This document shows, in pieces, positions 1 to 8,972 of a stretch of 44,845 nt of DNA. The notes under the pieces are model-generated. The model was not told the origin of the DNA, did not search any database, and saw only the letters and a program-made list of their open reading frames with translations. Position 1 is the first letter of the stretch. Each line of letters begins with the position of its first letter. This DNA is from Thiobacillus sp. GTDB taxonomy: Bacteria; Pseudomonadota; Gammaproteobacteria; Burkholderiales; Thiobacillaceae. The position numbers and the translations under genes were made by a program. Location: positions 1 through 44,845 of the forward strand of contig JAIBEI010000004.1 of assembly GCA_019459055.1 (NCBI GenBank), in the 5' to 3' direction.

Positions 1-1
1 G

Positions 2-139
2 ATGGTGATGCCTGGCGACAACGTCAGCATCAAGGTATCGCTGATCCAGCCGATCGCCATGGACGAAGGTCTGCGTTTTGCCATCCGCGAAGGCGGCCGC
101 ACCGTCGGTGCCGGCGTTGTTGCCAAGATCGAAGAATAA
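2..139 (+). CDS. tuf: Elongation factor Tu, C-terminal 45 residues (cut by window edge)
   Basis: Only the end of the gene is present, read in the frame from base 2 to the TAA at 137-139. The peptide contains PGDNVSIKV and [16 protein letters not shown] and ends in KIEE, which is the classic end of beta-barrel domain 3 of EF-Tu, the GTPase that delivers aminoacyl-tRNA to the ribosome. It lies 10 bases upstream of rpsJ, as in the str-S10 arrangement of proteobacteria (rpsL-rpsG-fusA-tuf-rpsJ), so the missing part is expected to the left. Identification is secure despite truncation by the window. Confidence 0.96.
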   Translation: MVMPGDNVSIKVSLIQPIAMDEGLRFAIREGGRTVGAGVVAKIEE

Positions 140-149
140 GGTTCAAACC

Positions 150-458
150 ATGCAAAGCCAGAAAATCCGCATCCGCCTGAAGGCGTTTGACTACAAACTG
201 ATCGACCAGTCTGCGCTCGAAATCGTGGAAACGGCCAAGCGCACCGGCGCCGTGGTCAAGGGCCCGGTTCCGTTGCCGACCTCGATCGAGCGTTTTGACG
301 TGCTGCGTTCGCCGCACGTCAACAAGACGTCGCGCGACCAGTTCGAAATCCGTACCCATCGCCGTCTGATGGACATCATGGATCCCACCGACAAAACGGT
401 TGATGCCCTGATGAAGCTGGATCTGCCTGCCGGCGTCGACGTCGAAATCAAGTTGTAA
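150..458 (+). CDS. rpsJ: 30S ribosomal protein S10 (NusE)
   Basis: This 102-residue protein starts [18 protein letters not shown] and contains the S10 signature [19 protein letters not shown] and the conserved RTHRRLMDI, at the normal family length. S10 sits in the head of the 30S subunit. It also works as NusE, which with NusB loads on boxA RNA to prevent premature termination in rRNA operons; a boxA copy is seen at 44709-44721 of this same window. The open frame extends upstream into tuf, but the ATG at 150 directly after tuf gives the conserved N terminus. A 124-base gap with its own promoter follows. Confidence 0.98.
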   Translation: MQSQKIRIRLKAFDYKLIDQSALEIVETAKRTGAVVKGPVPLPTSIERFDVLRSPHVNKTSRDQFEIRTHRRLMDIMDPTDKTVDALMKLDLPAGVDVEIKL

Positions 459-481
459 AAAGTGGGCGGCATGGTTATAAT
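453..481 (+). promoter_or_regulatory. Probable sigma-70 promoter for rplC and the rest of the S10 operon
   Basis: A TTGTAA -35 element (453-458, covering the rpsJ stop codon) and a perfect TATAAT -10 element (476-481) are 17 bases apart. Transcription would begin near 488, leaving a leader of about 95 bases before rplC. This would allow rplC onward to be transcribed separately from tuf-rpsJ. Found by reading only. Confidence 0.6.
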
Positions 482-488
482 GCCGCCC
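464..488 (+). promoter_or_regulatory. Perfect 9-bp stem-loop overlapping the rplC promoter
   Basis: GGGCGGCAT (464-472) pairs exactly with ATGCCGCCC (480-488) around a 7-base loop. There is no T-run after it, so it is not a typical intrinsic terminator. It could act as a processing site or attenuator on read-through RNA from tuf-rpsJ, or as a DNA operator, because its right arm overlaps the -10 element. Confidence 0.5.
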
Positions 489-582
489 CTTCAGCTGTAT
501 CAATAGTCGCCGGTCAATTGTAATCGGCACCTACAACCCTTGTCAGCGGCTCCGGCTGCCGGCTTGAGATAGGAAATATAAA

Positions 583-1227
583 ATGAGTATCGGGCTCGTT
601 GGCCGCAAGGTCGGCATGACCCGCATTTTCACGGAGAACGGTGCGTCCGTTCCGGTGACGGTGCTGGAAATGTCCAACAATCGTGTGACGCAGGTGCGCA
701 CGCCAGAAAATGACGGTTATTCCGCTGTGCAGCTTGCCTATGGCAGCCGCCGCAATAGCCGTGTCAACAAATCACAGGCCGGTCACTTCGCCAAGGCAGG
801 CGTTGATGCGGGCGAACTCATGCGTGAGTTTCGCGTCTCTGCCGAAGAGGCTGCGCAATATCAGCCGGGTGCCGCCGTTTCGGTCGAGCTGTTCCAGGCC
901 GGGCAAAAAGTCGATGTGACCGGGGTAACCCAGGGCAAGGGCTTTGCAGGCACCATCAAGCGCCATAACTTCAAGTCGCAGCGTGCCACGCACGGCAACT
1001 CGCGTTCACACAACGTGCCGGGTTCCATTGGTATGAACCAGGATCCGGGCCGGGTGTTTCCGGGCAAGCGCATGTCGGGCCATATGGGCGCGGTGACCTG
1101 TACCAAGCAGAATCTTGAGGTCGTGCGCGTCGATGCGGAGCGCGGGCTGGTGTTGTTGAAGGGGGCCGTTCCGGGTTCCAAGGGTGGTCATGTGGTGGTG
1201 CGCCCGGCAGTGAAGGGGGGTGCCTAA
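583..1227 (+). CDS. rplC: 50S ribosomal protein L3
   Basis: The 214-residue protein opens [18 protein letters not shown] and carries the L3 core motif [13 protein letters not shown] followed by [15 protein letters not shown]. Gln153 matches by alignment the glutamine (Gln150) that PrmB methylates in Escherichia coli L3. L3 is an early-assembly 23S rRNA binder close to the peptidyl transferase centre. The start has an AGGA ribosome-binding site 8 bases upstream. The stop codon shares one base with the rplD start (TAATG), suggesting translational coupling. Confidence 0.98.
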   Translation: MSIGLVGRKVGMTRIFTENGASVPVTVLEMSNNRVTQVRTPENDGYSAVQLAYGSRRNSRVNKSQAGHFAKAGVDAGELMREFRVSAEEAAQYQPGAAVSVELFQAGQKVDVTGVTQGKGFAGTIKRHNFKSQRATHGNSRSHNVPGSIGMNQDPGRVFPGKRMSGHMGAVTCTKQNLEVVRVDAERGLVLLKGAVPGSKGGHVVVRPAVKGGA

Positions 1228-1844
1228 TGGATTTGACCGTCATTAATGAGCAGGGCCAGCAGATTTCCAGTCTGGCTGCCGCCGACGAAACCTTTGGTCG
1301 CGACTACAACGAGGCGCTGGTGCACCAGGTGGTGACCGCGTTCCAGGCGAATGCGCGCAGCGGTAACCGTGCCCAGAAAACGCGTGCCGAAGTGAGCGCG
1401 TCCACGCATAAGCCGTGGCGTCAAAAAGGCACCGGCCGTGCACGTTCCGGCCGTACCTCGAGCCCGATCTGGCGCGGGGGTGGTGTCACTTTCCCGAACA
1501 AGCCGAACGAAAACTTCACCCACAAGGTCAATCGCAAGATGTATCGCGCCGGCCTGGCGGCCATCCTGTCGCAGCTGGCTCGCGACGGCAAGATCAAGGT
1601 GGTGGAAAGCCTGGGCATCGATTCGCCCAAGACCCGGTTGCTTGCCGACAAGCTGAAGTCGATGGGGTACGGCAAGGTCATGATTATTGCGGACAGCGTG
1701 GATGACAACCTGTGGCTGTCGTCGCGCAATCTGCCAAACGTCTATGTGGTCGAGCCGCATCAGGCCGATCCGTGGAGCCTGGTCAAATTCGGTAACGTAT
1801 TGATCACCAAGGCGGCGGTCAAGCAGTTTGAGGAGATGGTGTAA
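1227..1844 (+). CDS. rplD: 50S ribosomal protein L4
   Basis: The 205-residue L4 has the extended loop motif [21 protein letters not shown], which lines the nascent-peptide exit tunnel and is where macrolide-resistance changes occur in other species. In Escherichia coli L4 also represses its own S10 operon through the leader RNA; here any such target would have to be looked for in the 489-582 leader before rplC or upstream of tuf. An AAGGGGGG ribosome-binding site lies about 7 bases before ATG. The gene is coupled by one-base overlaps to rplC and rplW. Confidence 0.98.
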   Translation: MDLTVINEQGQQISSLAAADETFGRDYNEALVHQVVTAFQANARSGNRAQKTRAEVSASTHKPWRQKGTGRARSGRTSSPIWRGGGVTFPNKPNENFTHKVNRKMYRAGLAAILSQLARDGKIKVVESLGIDSPKTRLLADKLKSMGYGKVMIIADSVDDNLWLSSRNLPNVYVVEPHQADPWSLVKFGNVLITKAAVKQFEEMV

Positions 1845-2149
1845 TGGGTGCGATCAGTCAAGAGCGTTTGCTCAAAGTCATTCTCGCGCCGGTGATCTCC
1901 GAAAAGAGTACGCGCATGGCCGACAAGCTGAATCAGGTTGTTTTTCGTGTGTTACCCGATGCCACCAAGCAGGAAATTGGCGCAGCCGTTGCCAGCCTGT
2001 TCAAGGTCGAGGTTACGGGTGTGCAAGTGCTGAACGTCAAGGGCAAGGTCAAGCGCTCCGGCCGTGTCACGGGTCGCCGTGACAACTGGAAGAAAGCGTA
2101 TGTCACCCTGAAGCCGGGTCAGGACATCGACTTCGCGTCCGGTCTGTAA
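1844..2149 (+). CDS. rplW: 50S ribosomal protein L23
   Basis: A 101-residue L23 with [19 protein letters not shown] at the N terminus and the C-terminal half [20 protein letters not shown] followed by the conserved WKKAYVTL. It surrounds the tunnel exit and in bacteria is the docking point for trigger factor and the signal recognition particle. The start overlaps the rplD stop by one base and has an AGGAG ribosome-binding site at 1831-1835. Length is normal (family about 95-100 residues). Confidence 0.98.
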   Translation: MGAISQERLLKVILAPVISEKSTRMADKLNQVVFRVLPDATKQEIGAAVASLFKVEVTGVQVLNVKGKVKRSGRVTGRRDNWKKAYVTLKPGQDIDFASGL

Positions 2150-2160
2150 GGGAGAAAACC

Positions 2161-2988
2161 ATGGCACTGATTAAAGTTAAACCTACCTCTGCCGGGCGCC
2201 GTGCGCTCGTCAAGGTTGTTACCGCCGGCCTGCACAAAGGTGCGCCGTTTGCAGCACTGCTCGAGCCGAAGAAGCGCGGTTCGGGCCGCAACAACAATGG
2301 CCATATCACGGTGCGCCACAAGGGTGGCGGCCACAAGCAGCATTACCGCGTGGTGGACTTCCGCCGCAACAAGGATGGCATCCCCGCCAAGGTCGAGCAC
2401 ATCGAATATGACCCCAACCGTTCGGCGCATCTGGCATTGCTGTGCTATGCCGATGGCGAGCGGCGCTACATCATTGCACCGCGCGGCATTGCGGTGGGTG
2501 CGCAGCTGGTGAATGGTATCGAAGCGCCGATCAAGGCGGGCAATTGCCTGCCGCTGCGCAGCATCCCGGTCGGCAGCACGGTGCATTGTGTCGAGATGAT
2601 GCCTGGCAAGGGTGCGCAGATCGCGCGTTCCGCCGGTACCTCGGTGCAGTTGCTGGCGCGTGAGGGCAGTTATGCACAGTTGCGTCTGCGCTCGGGTGAG
2701 ATCCGCAAGGTGCACGTTGACTGTCGCGCCACGCTTGGCGAGGTGGGCAACGAGGAGCACAGCCTGCGTTCGATCGGCAAGGCGGGTGCAAACCGCTGGC
2801 GTGGCATCCGTCCCACCGTGCGCGGTGTGGTGATGAACCCGTGTGATCACCCGCATGGCGGCGGCGAAGGCCGCACCGCGGCCGGTCGTCATCCGGTCAG
2901 CCCATGGGGCACGCCGACCAAGGGCTATCGTACCCGCAGCAACAAGCGCACCTCCAACATGATCGTCCGCCGCCGCAACGCGCGCTGA
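2161..2988 (+). CDS. rplB: 50S ribosomal protein L2
   Basis: The 275-residue L2 contains [26 protein letters not shown] sequence near the N terminus and the invariant [15 protein letters not shown] near the C terminus, whose histidine region approaches the peptidyl transferase centre. L2 is needed for subunit association. A strong AAGGGAG ribosome-binding site precedes the ATG by 6 bases. It ends in the basic tail RNARstop typical of the family. Confidence 0.98.
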   Translation: MALIKVKPTSAGRRALVKVVTAGLHKGAPFAALLEPKKRGSGRNNNGHITVRHKGGGHKQHYRVVDFRRNKDGIPAKVEHIEYDPNRSAHLALLCYADGERRYIIAPRGIAVGAQLVNGIEAPIKAGNCLPLRSIPVGSTVHCVEMMPGKGAQIARSAGTSVQLLAREGSYAQLRLRSGEIRKVHVDCRATLGEVGNEEHSLRSIGKAGANRWRGIRPTVRGVVMNPCDHPHGGGEGRTAAGRHPVSPWGTPTKGYRTRSNKRTSNMIVRRRNAR

Positions 2989-3003
2989 TAGAGGTAGAAA
3001 GAT

Positions 3004-3279
3004 ATGGCACGTTCAATTAAAAAAGGCCCCTTCGTCGACGGGCATCTGCTGAAGAGAATTGAAGCCGCTCGCGGCACCAACGACAAGCGCCCGATCAAGA
3101 CCTGGTCGCGCCGTTCCACCGTGTTGCCCGACTTTATCGGTCTGACAATTGCGGTGCATAACGGGCGTCAGCATATGCCGGTATTCGTGACTGAGAACAT
3201 GGTCGGTCACAAGCTGGGTGAGTTTTCCCTGACGCGGACCTTCAAGGGCCACGTTGCGGACAAGAAGGCGAAGAGATAA
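3004..3279 (+). CDS. rpsS: 30S ribosomal protein S19
   Basis: This 91-residue protein begins [20 protein letters not shown] and contains [22 protein letters not shown] and [16 protein letters not shown], all diagnostic of S19. S19 forms a complex with S13 in the 30S head near the A site. It lies 15 bases after rplB and 10 bases before rplV. Confidence 0.98.
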   Translation: MARSIKKGPFVDGHLLKRIEAARGTNDKRPIKTWSRRSTVLPDFIGLTIAVHNGRQHMPVFVTENMVGHKLGEFSLTRTFKGHVADKKAKR

Positions 3280-3289
3280 GGAGCGCATG

Positions 3290-3619
3290 ATGGAAGTTTC
3301 TGCAATTTTGCGTGGTACGCGTCTGTCCGCACAGAAGGGCCGCTTGGTCGCCGATCAGATTCGTGGCCTGCGCGTGGAGAAGGCGTTGAATCTCCTGGCC
3401 TTCAGCCCTAAAAAAGGTGCTGGCATCATCAAGAAAGTGCTTGAGTCGGCGATTGCCAACGCCGAGCACAATGAAGGCGCCGACATCGATACCCTTAAGG
3501 TCAAGACGATTCTTGTCGACCAGGGCACGGTGCTGAAGCGTTTTACTGCACGCGCCAAAGGCCGTGGCAACCGTATTACTAAGCCAACCTGTCACATCAG
3601 TGTGACGGTTGGGGATTAA
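3290..3619 (+). CDS. rplV: 50S ribosomal protein L22
   Basis: L22 of 109 residues, starting [20 protein letters not shown] and ending in the conserved [14 protein letters not shown]. Its long beta-hairpin reaches into the exit tunnel together with L4. Two ATG codons stand in tandem at 3287 and 3290. The AGGAG at 3279-3283 is 3 bases from the first and 6 from the second, so I chose the second; the alternative adds just one methionine. The frame is open further upstream but overlaps rpsS and lacks L22 homology there. Confidence 0.96.
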   Translation: MEVSAILRGTRLSAQKGRLVADQIRGLRVEKALNLLAFSPKKGAGIIKKVLESAIANAEHNEGADIDTLKVKTILVDQGTVLKRFTARAKGRGNRITKPTCHISVTVGD

Positions 3620-3628
3620 GGAAGCGCC

Positions 3629-4333
3629 ATGGGACAAAAAATACATCCGATTGGGTTCCGTCTTGGCGTTCAGCGCATCTGGACGGCAAAATGGTACGGT
3701 TCGAATCGCAACTTCTCCAGCACCCTGCTTGAGGACATCAAGGTCCGCGATTATCTGAAGAAGAAGCTCGCCCATGCGTCGGTTTCCAAGGTGGTGATCG
3801 AGCGTCCGGCCAAGAATGCGCGCATCACGATCTTCAGTGGTCGCCCTGGCGTGGTCATTGGCAAAAAAGGCGAGGACATCGAGGTGCTGCGCAGTGAGTT
3901 GGCGCGCCTGATGTCGGTGCCGGTGCATGTCAATATCGAAGAAGTGCGCAAGCCCGAGACCGATGCTCAGATCATTGCTGACGGCATTGCCCAGCAACTT
4001 GAAAAGCGCGTGATGTTCCGTCGCGCCATGAAGCGTTCCATGCAGAATGCCATGCGCCTGGGTGCGCAGGGCATCAAGATCATGAGTTCCGGGCGTTTGA
4101 ACGGCGCGGAAATCGCCCGCACCGAATGGTATCGCGAAGGCCGTGTGCCGCTGCACACCCTGCGCGCCATCATTGATTATGGCTTTGCCGAAGCAAAGAC
4201 CACCTACGGCATCATCGGTGTCAAGGTATGGGTGTACAAGGGCGACACGCTCGGTCGCGGCGAGGCGCCTGCGGTGGCCGAACAGGAAAAGCGCGGCAAG
4301 AAACCAGGAGTGAAACATGCTGCAGCCAGCTAG
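3629..4333 (+). CDS. rpsC: 30S ribosomal protein S3
   Basis: A 234-residue S3, starting [17 protein letters not shown]. The KH RNA-binding domain carries the GKKG loop in the phrase [15 protein letters not shown] (about residues 69-83), and the C-terminal domain has [23 protein letters not shown] sequence. S3 lines the mRNA entry channel and contributes to the helicase activity of the 30S subunit. The last 17 bases overlap the start of rplP, an unusually long overlap for this cluster but in keeping with tight coupling. Confidence 0.98.
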   Translation: MGQKIHPIGFRLGVQRIWTAKWYGSNRNFSSTLLEDIKVRDYLKKKLAHASVSKVVIERPAKNARITIFSGRPGVVIGKKGEDIEVLRSELARLMSVPVHVNIEEVRKPETDAQIIADGIAQQLEKRVMFRRAMKRSMQNAMRLGAQGIKIMSSGRLNGAEIARTEWYREGRVPLHTLRAIIDYGFAEAKTTYGIIGVKVWVYKGDTLGRGEAPAVAEQEKRGKKPGVKHAAAS

Positions 4334-4733
4334 AAGAAAATTCCGCAAGGAACAGAAGGGCCGTAACACCGGTCTGGCCACCCGTGGCGCCAGCGTAAGT
4401 TTCGGCGATTTTGGCCTGAAGGCGGTTGGCCGCGGTCGCTTGACTGCGCGTCAGATTGAAGCCGCACGTCGCGCCATGACCCGTCATATCAAGCGCGGCG
4501 GGCGTATCTGGATTCGTATTTTTCCGGACAAGCCGATTTCGCGTAAACCGGCCGAAGTCCGGATGGGTAACGGCAAGGGCGCGCCGGAATACTACGTGGC
4601 TGAAATCCAGCCGGGCAAGGTGTTGTACGAGATGGATGGCGTGAACGAAGTGCTGGCACGCGAGGCGTTTCGCCTGGCGGCGGCCAAGTTGCCGATCGCG
4701 ACCACCTTCGTGACCCGCATGATCGGGAGTTGA
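4317..4733 (+). CDS. rplP: 50S ribosomal protein L16
   Basis: The 138-residue L16 begins [17 protein letters not shown] and carries [26 protein letters not shown] sequence plus [20 protein letters not shown]. It organises the A-site region of the 50S subunit near the GTPase centre and is a late-assembly protein. In Escherichia coli an arginine in this protein (Arg81) is hydroxylated by a 2-oxoglutarate oxygenase; the same region is conserved here. ATG at 4317 lies inside the end of rpsC, with AGGAG at 4306-4310 as ribosome-binding site. Confidence 0.97.
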   Translation: MLQPARRKFRKEQKGRNTGLATRGASVSFGDFGLKAVGRGRLTARQIEAARRAMTRHIKRGGRIWIRIFPDKPISRKPAEVRMGNGKGAPEYYVAEIQPGKVLYEMDGVNEVLAREAFRLAAAKLPIATTFVTRMIGS

Positions 4734-4736
4734 GTG

Positions 4737-4931
4737 ATGAATACAAATGAAATGCGCGGCAAGAATGCCGCAGAATTGCAGCAGGAACTGGAGTTGCTGT
4801 TGCGTGCCCACTTTGCGCTTCGTATGCAGGTGGCCACCCAGCAGTCGAATAAAACTGCCGACCTGGGCAAGTTGCGTCGCGATATCGCCCGGGTCAAGAC
4901 AATTATGCGCGAAAAGGCGGGTCAAGCATGA
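4737..4931 (+). CDS. rpmC: 50S ribosomal protein L29
   Basis: A 64-residue L29, mostly two long helices, with [19 protein letters not shown] and the conserved basic ending [14 protein letters not shown]. It borders the tunnel exit next to L23 and contacts trigger factor. An in-frame GTG lies immediately before (4734), but ATG at 4737 is 7 bases after GGGAG and is preferred. Its TGA stop overlaps the rpsQ start as ATGA. Confidence 0.95.
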   Translation: MNTNEMRGKNAAELQQELELLLRAHFALRMQVATQQSNKTADLGKLRRDIARVKTIMREKAGQA

Positions 4932-5191
4932 CTGAAGACAAGAAGATGGTGCGCACGCTGACTGGGCGTGTGTTGAGCGACAAGATGAACAAGACGGTAA
5001 CCGTACTGGTCGAGCGTCGTGTCAAGCATCCGGTTATTGGCAAGTTCATTCGCCTGTCCAAGAAATACCATGCCCACGATGAAAACAATGAGTTTCACGA
5101 GGGCGACATGGTGCAGATCGAAGAGTCGCGCAAGATGTCGCGTACCAAGGCGTGGACAGTGAGTAAGCTGATTGAGCGCGCACGCGTTTAA
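4928..5191 (+). CDS. rpsQ: 30S ribosomal protein S17
   Basis: S17 of 87 residues with [22 protein letters not shown], followed by [20 protein letters not shown] and the ending [17 protein letters not shown]. This is an OB-fold primary 16S rRNA binder in the 30S body. It is the last gene of the S10 block here; a 183-base gap with a promoter separates it from rplN. Confidence 0.97.
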   Translation: MTEDKKMVRTLTGRVLSDKMNKTVTVLVERRVKHPVIGKFIRLSKKYHAHDENNEFHEGDMVQIEESRKMSRTKAWTVSKLIERARV

Positions 5192-5194
5192 AGC

Positions 5195-5223
5195 TTGCAC
5201 GAAGTGTAAACACCCAGTATAAT
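5195..5223 (+). promoter_or_regulatory. Strong sigma-70 promoter of the spc operon (rplN onward)
   Basis: TTGCAC (5195-5200) and a perfect TATAAT (5218-5223) are separated by the optimal 17 bases, just after the rpsQ stop. Transcription would start around 5230, giving a leader of about 145 bases before rplN. No intrinsic terminator is visible between rpsQ and this promoter, so read-through from the S10 genes is also expected. An spc promoter in this place is known from Escherichia coli. Confidence 0.75.
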
Positions 5224-5374
5224 TTCGCGTTTTCCGGTAGTGAGCCGGTTGGTTTTAGTCCGGTTCGCTGGCTCAAGTAGTTCCGCGCATGGCGGAATTT
5301 TCTCCCGAACGGGATCCAAAACTAGCCGCCGCTCTTTTGATTAAAGCGTGGTGGATTAAGTTGGAGGCAATTAA
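5224..5374 (+). promoter_or_regulatory. rplN leader with small stem-loop
   Basis: The leader contains the hairpin TTCCGC (5281-5286) / GCGGAA (5292-5297) with a 5-base loop, directly followed by TTTT (5298-5301). That could be a weak attenuator. Repeated CCGG blocks earlier in the leader allow competing folds. GGAGG (5363-5367) is the rplN ribosome-binding site. No known ribosomal-protein binding structure was recognised. Confidence 0.35.
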
Positions 5375-5743
5375 ATGATTCAGATGCAGTCCGTATTGGA
5401 TGTGGCGGACAACACAGGTGCGCGCTCGGTTATGTGCATCAAAGTGTTGGGCGGAAGCCGCCGGCGCTATGCAAGCGTGGGCGACATCATCAAGGTCAGC
5501 ATCAAGGATGCTGCACCGCGCGGTCGCGTGAAAAAAGGCGACGTCTACAACGCTGTTGTGGTCCGCACCGCCAAGGGCGTGCGGCGTCCGGATGGTTCGC
5601 TGGTGCGCTTTGATGGCAATGCCGCGGTGTTGTTGAATAGCAAATTAGAGCCGATCGGCACCCGTATCTTTGGGCCGGTTACCCGTGAGTTGCGTACCGA
5701 GAAGTTCATGAAGATCGTCTCGTTGGCGCCCGAGGTTCTGTAA
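5375..5743 (+). CDS. rplN: 50S ribosomal protein L14
   Basis: The 122-residue L14 starts [27 protein letters not shown] and includes the family signature with [17 protein letters not shown] and FDGNAAVLL. It forms the intersubunit bridge region with L19 and is a binding place for the silencing factor RsfS. First gene behind the spc promoter; ribosome-binding site GGAGG 7 bases upstream. Confidence 0.98.
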   Translation: MIQMQSVLDVADNTGARSVMCIKVLGGSRRRYASVGDIIKVSIKDAAPRGRVKKGDVYNAVVVRTAKGVRRPDGSLVRFDGNAAVLLNSKLEPIGTRIFGPVTRELRTEKFMKIVSLAPEVL

Positions 5744-5752
5744 GGGGGAGTC

Positions 5753-6076
5753 ATGGCACGAATTCGTAGAAGTGATCAGGTGGTCGTCCTGACTGGAAAA
5801 GACAAGGGCAAGCGCAGCGTGGTGCTCAAGGTGTTTGATAATGATCATCTGCTGGTTGAGGGCGTGAATCGCGTCAAGAAGCATCAGAAGCCGAATCCCA
5901 TGCGCAACATCCAGGGTGGGATCGTCGAAAAGGAGATGCCGATTCAGGCTTCCAATGTCGCATTGTTCAATGTCGGCACACAGAAGGCTGATCGCGTGGG
6001 GTACAAGGTGCTGGAGGACGGCCGCAAGGTGCGCGTTTACAAGTCCAATGGCGAAATGGTTGACGCACAGGGGTAA
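5753..6076 (+). CDS. rplX: 50S ribosomal protein L24
   Basis: L24 of 107 residues with an N-terminal KOW motif ([18 protein letters not shown], about residues 9-26) and the conserved [14 protein letters not shown] followed by [10 protein letters not shown]. It is one of the two assembly-initiator proteins for 23S rRNA. A GGGGGAG ribosome-binding site stands right after the rplN stop, and rplE follows two bases after the stop. Confidence 0.98.
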   Translation: MARIRRSDQVVVLTGKDKGKRSVVLKVFDNDHLLVEGVNRVKKHQKPNPMRNIQGGIVEKEMPIQASNVALFNVGTQKADRVGYKVLEDGRKVRVYKSNGEMVDAQG

Positions 6077-6078
6077 TC

Positions 6079-6618
6079 ATGGCGCGTTTTCAAGAGTTTT
6101 ATCGTGAGACGGTGGTGCCCAAGCTGATTGAACAGTTTGGCTACACGTCTGTCATGCAGGTTCCGCGCATTCAGAAGATCACCCTTAACATGGGGGTTGG
6201 CGAGGCTGTGGCGGACAAGAAGGTGATGGATCATGCGGTGGCGGACATGCGCAAGATCGCCGGCCAGAAGCCGGTTGTCACCAAGTCGAAGAAATCGATC
6301 GCGGGTTTCAAGATCCGTGAAAACTACCCCGTTGGCTGCATGGTGACCCTGCGTCGCGTGCGGATGTACGAATTTCTGGATCGTCTGGTGACGGTGGCAA
6401 TTCCCCGTATCCGCGATTTCCGGGGGGTTTCGGGCAAGTCCTTTGATGGCCGTGGCAACTACAACATGGGTGTCAAGGAACAGATTATTTTCCCTGAAAT
6501 CGAATACGACAAGATTGACGCGTTGCGTGGCATGAACATTACGATCACCACCACCGCCAAGACTGATGATGAAGCGCGAGCCTTGCTTGCCGCCTTCAGT
6601 TTCCCGTTCAAGAGTTGA
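6079..6618 (+). CDS. rplE: 50S ribosomal protein L5
   Basis: A 179-residue L5 with the hallmark [20 protein letters not shown], then [18 protein letters not shown], and the ending [19 protein letters not shown]5 binds 5S rRNA and touches P-site tRNA and S13. In Escherichia coli the S8 repressor acts at the start of this gene; an S8 site was not demonstrated here. It follows rplX with only 2 bases between. Confidence 0.98.
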   Translation: MARFQEFYRETVVPKLIEQFGYTSVMQVPRIQKITLNMGVGEAVADKKVMDHAVADMRKIAGQKPVVTKSKKSIAGFKIRENYPVGCMVTLRRVRMYEFLDRLVTVAIPRIRDFRGVSGKSFDGRGNYNMGVKEQIIFPEIEYDKIDALRGMNITITTTAKTDDEARALLAAFSFPFKS

Positions 6619-6625
6619 GGTAGGC

Positions 6626-6931
6626 ATGGCCAAGTTATCCTTGATTAACCGCGAAGAAAAGCGCGCGCGCATGGTGAAGAAATATGCTGCCAAGCGTGCT
6701 GACCTCAAAGCTGCGATCGCCAGCGTACGGACCAGCGATGAAGATCGCATGGCAGCGTACAAGGCATTGCAAGAGCTGCCACGCAACTCCAGCCCGGTGC
6801 GCCAGCGCAACCGTTGCCAGTTGACGGGGCGCCCACGCGGCGTGTTCAGCAAATTTGGCCTGGCGCGCGGCAAGCTGCGTGAGTATGCGATGCGGGGCGA
6901 AATCCCGGGCATCGTCAAGGCAAGCTGGTAA
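6626..6931 (+). CDS. rpsN: 30S ribosomal protein S14 (zinc-independent long form)
   Basis: This S14 has 101 residues and begins [20 protein letters not shown]; the C-terminal [20 protein letters not shown] is the family signature. It is the long form without CxxC zinc knuckles (one cysteine only), unlike the short zinc-binding form. The open frame extends 60 bases into rplE, but ATG at 6626 after GAGGTAGGC gives the conserved N terminus. S14 belongs to the 30S head with S3 and S10. Confidence 0.97.
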   Translation: MAKLSLINREEKRARMVKKYAAKRADLKAAIASVRTSDEDRMAAYKALQELPRNSSPVRQRNRCQLTGRPRGVFSKFGLARGKLREYAMRGEIPGIVKASW

Positions 6932-6943
6932 GGGGTAAACGAT

Positions 6944-7339
6944 ATGAGTATGAGTGATCCCATCGCGGACATGCTGACCCGCATCCGCAATGCGCAAGCG
7001 GTCGAAAAGATGGCTGTTACGATGCCTTCTTCCAAGGTCAAAGTGGCTATCGCCAAGGTGCTGAAGGACGAGGGCTACATCGACGACTTTGCCATTCGTG
7101 GCGAGGCCGGAAAGCCCGAGCTTGAGTTGCAGCTTAAATATTATGCCGGTCGTCCGGTCATCGAGCGCATCGAGCGAGTTAGCCGGCCTGGTCTGCGCAT
7201 CTACAAGGGTGCCGAGGATCTGCCGCGGGTGATGAATGGCTTGGGTGTGGCCATTGTGTCGACCTCGAGCGGTGTGATGACCGATCGCCATGCTCGCGCC
7301 AAGGGCGTGGGTGGTGAAGTCCTGTGCGTGGTTGCGTAA
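6944..7339 (+). CDS. rpsH: 30S ribosomal protein S8
   Basis: S8 of 131 residues, with [19 protein letters not shown] at the N terminus and the C-terminal signature [21 protein letters not shown]. It is a primary binder in the central domain of 16S rRNA, and in Escherichia coli it is the translational repressor of the spc operon. ATG at 6944 is preferred because AGGGGT lies 8 bases before; a second in-frame ATG stands two codons later. Confidence 0.98.
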   Translation: MSMSDPIADMLTRIRNAQAVEKMAVTMPSSKVKVAIAKVLKDEGYIDDFAIRGEAGKPELELQLKYYAGRPVIERIERVSRPGLRIYKGAEDLPRVMNGLGVAIVSTSSGVMTDRHARAKGVGGEVLCVVA

Positions 7340-7351
7340 GAGAGAGCGGAT

Positions 7352-7882
7352 ATGTCACGTGTAGCCAATAATCCTATTACATTGCCGAAAGGCGTCGAGG
7401 TCGCGCTGGGAAGTGTGATCTCGGTCAAGGGCCCGCTCGGTTCGATGAGTCGGGCGGCATCGAGCGATGTCTCGGTCGCGCTCAAAGAGGGTGTGCTGAC
7501 TTTTGCGCCTGTCGGTGGAAGCATCCAGGCGAATGCCATGGCGGGAACCCTGCGTGCGCTGGTCAATAACATGGTGCAGGGTGTTACCAAGGGTTTCGAG
7601 AAGAAGCTGTTGCTGGTCGGAGTCGGTTACCGTGCTCAGGCTCAGGGCGACGCGCTCAACCTGACGCTGGGTTTCTCGCATCCCGTCGTGCACAAGATGC
7701 CTGCCGGCATCAAGGTCGAGACGCCGACGCAGACTGAAATCCTGATCAAGGGTATTGATCGCCAGGTTGTTGGGCAGGTGGCCGCCGATGTGCGCTCATA
7801 CCGTCCGCCAGAGCCTTACAAAGGCAAGGGCGTACGCTATAGCGACGAAGTGGTTATCAAGAAAGAGACCAAGAAGAAGTAA
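7352..7882 (+). CDS. rplF: 50S ribosomal protein L6
   Basis: L6 of 176 residues, beginning [16 protein letters not shown], with KGPLGSM, then [19 protein letters not shown] and the closing [22 protein letters not shown], all conserved. The two similar alpha/beta halves of L6 lie near the sarcin-ricin loop and factor-binding site. It is separated from rpsH by 12 bases and from rplR by 16 bases. Confidence 0.98.
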   Translation: MSRVANNPITLPKGVEVALGSVISVKGPLGSMSRAASSDVSVALKEGVLTFAPVGGSIQANAMAGTLRALVNNMVQGVTKGFEKKLLLVGVGYRAQAQGDALNLTLGFSHPVVHKMPAGIKVETPTQTEILIKGIDRQVVGQVAADVRSYRPPEPYKGKGVRYSDEVVIKKETKKK

Positions 7883-7898
7883 GGCTTAAGGACAGAAA

Positions 7899-8252
7899 AT
7901 GAACACCAAGCAATCACGGATTCGCCGAGCGCGCAAAACCCGCGCCAAGATCGCGGCCGTCAAGGCGACTCGCCTTGCAATTCACCGCACCAACAGCCAT
8001 GTCTACGCCCAGATTATTTCTGCGGATGGGGGCACGGTGATTTGCAGCGTGTCTTCCAACGACAAGGCGCTGCGTGCCGAGTTGCCCAATGGCGGTACCG
8101 TTGCCGCGGCGACGGTAGTCGGCAAGCACCTGGCTGAAAAGGCCAAAGGTTTGGGTATTGAAAAAGTGGCTTTCGACCGTTCGGGTTTCAAGTTCCATGG
8201 GCGTGTGAAAGCCCTGGCAGATGCCGCGCGTGAAGGCGGTTTGGTTTTTTAA
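7899..8252 (+). CDS. rplR: 50S ribosomal protein L18
   Basis: A 117-residue L18 starting [18 protein letters not shown], with [17 protein letters not shown] in the middle and the ending [28 protein letters not shown] (28 residues, read from positions 8169-8249). L18 with L5 and L25 holds the 5S rRNA in the central protuberance. The highly basic N terminus is the 5S-binding tail. Confidence 0.98.
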   Translation: MNTKQSRIRRARKTRAKIAAVKATRLAIHRTNSHVYAQIISADGGTVICSVSSNDKALRAELPNGGTVAAATVVGKHLAEKAKGLGIEKVAFDRSGFKFHGRVKALADAAREGGLVF

Positions 8253-8267
8253 CGAGGCAGAATCAAG

Positions 8268-8783
8268 ATGGCCCGTACAGCACCTAGTAGTAACGAAGAG
8301 CGCGGCGACGGCTTGCGCGAAAAAATGATCTCGATCAACCGGGTCACCAAAGTGGTGAAGGGCGGTCGGATCATGGGCTTTGCCGCGCTGACCGTGGTCG
8401 GTGATGGCGACGGCGGTATCGGCATGGGCAAGGGCAAGTCCCGTGAAGTGCCGGTGGCCGTGCAGAAGGCAATGGAAGAGGCCCGCCGCAAACTGGTCAA
8501 GATCAGCCTGAAGAATGGCACTTTCCACCATACGGTGGTGGGCCAGCATGGCGCCTCGCGCGTGCTGATCCAGCCGGCATCCGAAGGTACCGGCATTATC
8601 GCCGGCGGTGCGATGCGTGCCGTTTTCGAGGTGATGGGCGTGCAGAACGTTCTCGCCAAGTGCCTGGGGTCGACCAATCCCTACAACGTCGTGCGTGCGA
8701 CGCTTGACGGCCTGTTGAAAATGTCCACGCCGTCCGAGATTGCGGCCAAGCGTGGCAAGTCACTCGAAGACATCACGGGGTAA
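8268..8783 (+). CDS. rpsE: 30S ribosomal protein S5
   Basis: S5 of 171 residues: the double-stranded RNA-binding N domain contains [20 protein letters not shown] followed by [19 protein letters not shown], where spectinomycin-resistance changes map in other bacteria. The C-terminal part has [23 protein letters not shown]5 is part of the mRNA entry site and affects decoding fidelity. Only 3 bases separate it from rpmD. Confidence 0.98.
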   Translation: MARTAPSSNEERGDGLREKMISINRVTKVVKGGRIMGFAALTVVGDGDGGIGMGKGKSREVPVAVQKAMEEARRKLVKISLKNGTFHHTVVGQHGASRVLIQPASEGTGIIAGGAMRAVFEVMGVQNVLAKCLGSTNPYNVVRATLDGLLKMSTPSEIAAKRGKSLEDITG

Positions 8784-8786
8784 GCC

Positions 8787-8972
8787 ATGAGCGAGCAGAA
8801 AAAAATCAAGGTGACGCAGATCAAAAGTCTGATTGGCACCAAGGAAGCACATCGCGCCTGTGTTCGTGGCCTGGGTCTGCGTCGGATGCACCACACGGTC
8901 GAGGTGCTCGACACCCCGGAAAACCGCGGGATGATCACGAAGGCCGCCTATTTGTTGAAGTGCGAGGCTTAA
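8787..8972 (+). CDS. rpmD: 50S ribosomal protein L30
   Basis: L30 of 61 residues with [42 protein letters not shown] spread over two thirds of the protein (read from bases 8802-8927). L30 is a small surface protein of the large subunit. Its TAA is immediately followed by the rplO ATG, with no spacer. Confidence 0.97.
   Translation: MSEQKKIKVTQIKSLIGTKEAHRACVRGLGLRRMHHTVEVLDTPENRGMITKAAYLLKCEA

Noticed and set aside
3242-4381. A 379-codon minus-strand frame across rplV, rpsC and rplP
   Set aside because: Antisense shadow of three certain ribosomal genes.
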